DNA from: an uncultured Actinomycetes bacterium
GTDB lineage: Bacteria > Actinomycetota > Acidimicrobiia > Acidimicrobiales > Microtrichaceae
Reading direction: 5' to 3'
DNA length: 6,098 nt
Assembly (NCBI GenBank): GCA_903941145.1
Contig: CAJANQ010000402.1
Coordinates: 1 to 6,098, forward strand
A model generated the notes under the pieces. The model had not been told where the DNA came from and searched no databases. It saw only the letters and a program-made list of their open reading frames with translations. The translations under genes and the position numbers were made by a program. This document shows, piece after piece, positions 3,462 to 6,098 of this stretch (within the stretch, counting starts at the first letter, position 1; every line of letters starts with the position of its first letter).

Positions 3462-6098
3462 ATGAACCGCCCTGTCCGCACGACCGCACTGTCGTTCCTG
3501 GTCCTCGCGCTGGCACTTGCCGCGCTCACCGCCGTGCCGCCCCTGCCGGCCGCGGCCGCGGACCCGGTGCCGTCCACCGGCCGCAACGGGCTGGCCCAGG
3601 CCAACGCCGGCGCGTCGTGCTGGGGGATCCACCAGGAGTTCCCGACGCTCGCCGACGGCACCTACTGGATCGTCACCGCGACGCTCGGCAAGCCGGTCCA
3701 GGTGTGGTGCGACATGACGACCGACGGCGGCGGCTGGGCACTCGTCGGCCGGGGCCGAGAGGGCTGGACCTTTGCCCGCGACGGTCAGAACTCGGCCACC
3801 GCGGTCCGCACGCCGCCGAGCGGCACCGGCGCGTTCGTGCCGGCCGCGCTCGGCAGCGACACCATCGACGGCCTGCTCGACGGGGGCCGCACCAGCGACC
3901 TGGTCGACGGGGTCCGCGTCCGCCGCGCCGCCAACCTGGACGGGACGGCCTGGCAGGAGCGGCGGCTCGTGGTGAAGGACCAGGGCCCGTGGTCCTGGGC
4001 GTTCGGCGGCGGGATCCAGCTGTCGTCCACCGTCGTCGACGGCACGACGTACTCGTGGGGCAACACGCGCGACAGCGCGTTGGCCTGGGGTGGCCAGCCC
4101 GCCAACCCGCTGACCAACGTCAACGACCTGCGTCGCCTCATCACGTACCCGCTGACGCAGCACTCCGGGAAGGCCGGGTTCGCCTACGGCAGCGCGACCA
4201 CGGGGTCGTCGTCCTCCACCGCCTACATGTGGCAGCAGGCGGCAGAGAACTACGCAGTGGCGTTCGCCCAGGTGTTCGTCCGTCCCCGGCTGTCCAACAG
4301 CACACCGGTCCCGGCGCTGCCTGCCGCGGGACTGCCTGCGGTCACGCGGCCGTGGGTCCTGAAGCAGCGCGCCGAGGTCCAGCCGTGGGGCGTCGCTGGC
4401 CTGGACCACACCGGCGAGTCGTTGCAGGAGCCGTGGGAGTCCCCGGTGCTCTCGCTCGAGGTCACGACCGACCGCGTGTACGTCGGCGGCCGGTTCACCA
4501 CCGTGCAGCAGGGGGTGGCGGGCAGCCCCGTCGCCCAGCCGTACCTGGCCGCGTTCGACCGGCGGACCGGCGCCTGGACCGACACGTTCCGGCCCCAGCT
4601 CGACGGCCGGGTCTGGAGCGTGACGGCCACCTCGTCGGGCCTCCTGGTGGCCGGCGACTTCCTCTCGGTCGGCGGTACACCGGGCACGACCGGGCTGGCC
4701 ATGCTTGACCCGCGCACCGGTGCCGTGGTGCCCACCTGGAAGGCGAACCTGCGGCGGGAGTCGACGACGGGGGAGCGCGCCATTGCCCGCTCCGTCGCCG
4801 TGTCGTCCGACGCGGTCTACGTCGGCGGCCGGTTCACCCACGTCACCGGCGGCGCGTGGAACGAGGTCCGGGTCACCAACGCCGTGAAGGTGCGGCTCTC
4901 CGACGGCACTCCGGTCACGGCGTGGAAGCCGTCGGTGCCCTCGACGACCGCGTCGATGTCCCTGAGCCCCGTCGGCGACCGGATCCACCTGGCCGGCTAC
5001 TTCGACCGGGTCAACGGCAACACCGCGGCGGGCTACTTCGCGACCCTCGACCCGGTGACCGGCGCCGTGCTGGCCGGCCAGGGCCCGTTCCAGCCCAGCA
5101 ACGCCACGAGCCGGAAGTACCAGCTGGCGGTGCTGGAGGTCGGCGACACGGTCGTGGTCGGCGGCTCGCAGCACAACCTGCAGCAGTACCGCCGGTCCGA
5201 CCGCGTGCTCCTGCGGTCGCACATCACGCTGCCGGGCGGCGACACCCAGGCGTTGGCCGTGGTCCGCGGCCATGTGTTCGCGGCCTGCCACTGCTACGAC
5301 TGGTCGTTCCACGACACCAACCGGTGGTCGACGCCGACGGACTACTCGCGGGTCGACCCCGTCAACGGGATCGGCATGTACGACCCGGTCACCTTCGAGC
5401 ACCGGGCGTCGTTCCACCCGGCGTCGATGCGGGGGAGCGCGGCCATGGACGGGGTGTGGGCCCTCCACGGCGACGCCGACGAGTGCCTGTGGTTCGGCGG
5501 CGACGTGGTCCGCCGGTCGTACAGCGGGGACACGGCCTCGGACTGGATGGGCAACTTCGGCCGGTTCTGCCCGGAGGACCAGACCGTCCCCACGGCGCCC
5601 ACCTCGCTCACGGCGACCTCGGCCGACACCAGCCTGACGCTCCGTTGGGCCGCGTCGGCCGACCCGTCCGGCCCGCCCGAGTACTGGGTCTACCGGGACG
5701 GCCGCGTGGTCGGGACGACGACCGGCACCTCCTGGACCGACACCGGCCGGACCGGTCCGGCCACCTATGCCGTCCGGGCCGTCGACGCAGCGGGCAACCG
5801 CTCGGCGTCCACCGTCCCTGCCGTGCTGAGCCCGTTCGGCCTGGTGCTCTCGCCGATGAAGGCGGCGTGGCGCTGGACGTACCCGTCGGCCGACCTGCCG
5901 GCGAACTGGTCGGCGCCGGGGTTCAACGACTCGGCGTGGGCGCTCGGCAACGGCGAGCTGGGGTACGGCGAGGCCGACGAGGCGACCGTCATCTCGACGG
6001 CGCCCACGCCCCGGCCGCTCACGGCCTACTTCCGACGGACCGTGGACGTGCCCGACCCGACGCAGTTCTCGGAGTTCGTCGTCGACGTCGTGCGTGAC
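3462..6098 (+). CDS. Secreted multidomain protein: fibrinogen-like domain, delta-60-type beta-propeller, FN3, jelly roll (3' end outside window)
   Basis: The frame is open from ATG 3462 to the right edge, 879 residues with no stop. Residues 1-33 form a Sec signal peptide: basic MNRPVR, an Ala/Leu core, probable cleavage after AAAA before Asp34. A fibrinogen-like domain follows at about 51-275, with SCWGI (Cys53), DGTYWI (65-70) and VWCDMTTDGGGW (81-92), a variant of the bacterial YCDxxxxGGGW signature. Cys53 and Cys83 probably pair; the second disulfide of animal domains is absent. After a linker comes a beta-propeller of the delta-60/DUF5122 kind (about 327-705), with strand motifs VYVGGRFT (339-346), LLVAGDFLSVGG (394-405), VYVGGRFTHV (452-461), IHLAGYFDRVNG (508-519), TVVVGGS (about 563-569) and LWFGGD (676-681). 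An FN3 domain lies at about 710-790, then the start of a galactose-binding-type jelly roll (about 792 on; WRWTYP, LGYGE, TAYFRRTVDV). The likely role is extracellular carbohydrate binding or adhesion; no catalytic site is recognised. A C-terminal anchor, if any, is beyond the window. Confidence 0.9.
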   Translation, partial: MNRPVRTTALSFLVLALALAALTAVPPLPAAAADPVPSTGRNGLAQANAGASCWGIHQEFPTLADGTYWIVTATLGKPVQVWCDMTTDGGGWALVGRGREGWTFARDGQNSATAVRTPPSGTGAFVPAALGSDTIDGLLDGGRTSDLVDGVRVRRAANLDGTAWQERRLVVKDQGPWSWAFGGGIQLSSTVVDGTTYSWGNTRDSALAWGGQPANPLTNVNDLRRLITYPLTQHSGKAGFAYGSATTGSSSSTAYMWQQAAENYAVAFAQVFVRPRLSNSTPVPALPAAGLPAVTRPWVLKQRAEVQPWGVAGLDHTGESLQEPWESPVLSLEVTTDRVYVGGRFTTVQQGVAGSPVAQPYLAAFDRRTGAWTDTFRPQLDGRVWSVTATSSGLLVAGDFLSVGGTPGTTGLAMLDPRTGAVVPTWKANLRRESTTGERAIARSVAVSSDAVYVGGRFTHVTGGAWNEVRVTNAVKVRLSDGTPVTAWKPSVPSTTASMSLSPVGDRIHLAGYFDRVNGNTAAGYFATLDPVTGAVLAGQGPFQPSNATSRKYQLAVLEVGDTVVVGGSQHNLQQYRRSDRVLLRSHITLPGGDTQALAVVRGHVFAACHCYDWSFHDTNRWSTPTDYSRVDPVNGIGMYDPVTFEHRASFHPASMRGSAAMDGVWALHGDADECLWFGGDVVRRSYSGDTASDWMGNFGRFCPEDQTVPTAPTSLTATSADTSLTLRWAASADPSGPPEYWVYRDGRVVGTTTGTSWTDTGRTGPATYAVRAVDAAGNRSASTVPAVLSPFGLVLSPMKAAWRWTYPSADLPANWSAPGFNDSAWALGNGELGYGEADEATVISTAPTPRPLTAYFRRTVDVPDPTQFSEFVVDVVRD
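4479..4499 (+). repeat. Perfect 21-bp internal repeat, copy 1 (propeller blade motif)
   Basis: These 21 bases are identical to 4818-4838 and encode YVGGRFT in two blades of the propeller. The flanking codons differ (GTG versus GTC before, ACC versus CAC after), so the identity reflects a conserved blade motif with constrained codon use, or a recent blade duplication or conversion. Confidence 0.85.
4818..4838 (+). repeat. Perfect 21-bp internal repeat, copy 2 (propeller blade motif)
   Basis: Second copy of the 21-base stretch at 4479-4499, 339 bp downstream (113 codons, about two blade lengths), in the same frame and at the equivalent place in its blade. Confidence 0.85.

Noticed and set aside
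2670..5468. 932-residue open frame on the - strand
   Set aside because: It lies antisense to the sulfotransferase and the secreted protein and spans the gap and repeat array between them. Its translation is low-complexity Arg/Gly/Ala/Val-rich with no recognisable domain. Long antisense frames are expected where third positions are almost all G or C.
4856..6097. 413-residue + strand open frame at the right end
   Set aside because: Its translation is Arg/Gly/Pro-rich with no domains, while the overlapping frame from 3462 gives clear propeller, FN3 and jelly-roll motifs through the same bases.

Overview
The window is very GC-rich, with strong G/C preference at third codon positions, short intergenic gaps and ATGA/TGATG gene overlaps. 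This suggests a high-GC actinomycetote. The secreted protein at the right end has a domain mix (fibrinogen-like, delta-60-type propeller, FN3, jelly roll) that I associate with Acidimicrobiia-like actinobacteria, but this placement is inference, not proof.

All supported genes are on the + strand and read as one exopolysaccharide/capsule locus. Bases 1-77 are the tail of an upstream gene. Next come an Alg14/PssD-like glycosyltransferase subunit (74-574), its Alg13/PssE-like partner (574-1101), a multi-pass O-antigen ligase/Wzy-type polymerase (1098-2450) and a PAPS-dependent sulfotransferase (2447-3349). Each start overlaps the preceding stop, so these form a translationally coupled unit that continues upstream of the window. 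A 112-bp gap (3350-3461) carries a 14-bp tandem repeat. After it comes a large secreted multidomain protein, open from 3462 to the right edge: signal peptide, fibrinogen-like GGGW domain, beta-propeller of about 57-residue repeats, FN3, and the start of a jelly-roll domain.

Proposed joint function (inference): the Alg14/Alg13-like pair adds a sugar to a lipid-linked repeat unit, the membrane protein polymerises or ligates the units, and the sulfotransferase adds sulfate. The secreted protein may be a surface lectin or adhesin that meets the product outside the cell. The pairing of a predicted sulfated polysaccharide with a fibrinogen-like secreted protein is the most interesting aspect of the window. 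No tRNA, rRNA, CRISPR array, insertion sequence or convincing terminator was seen.
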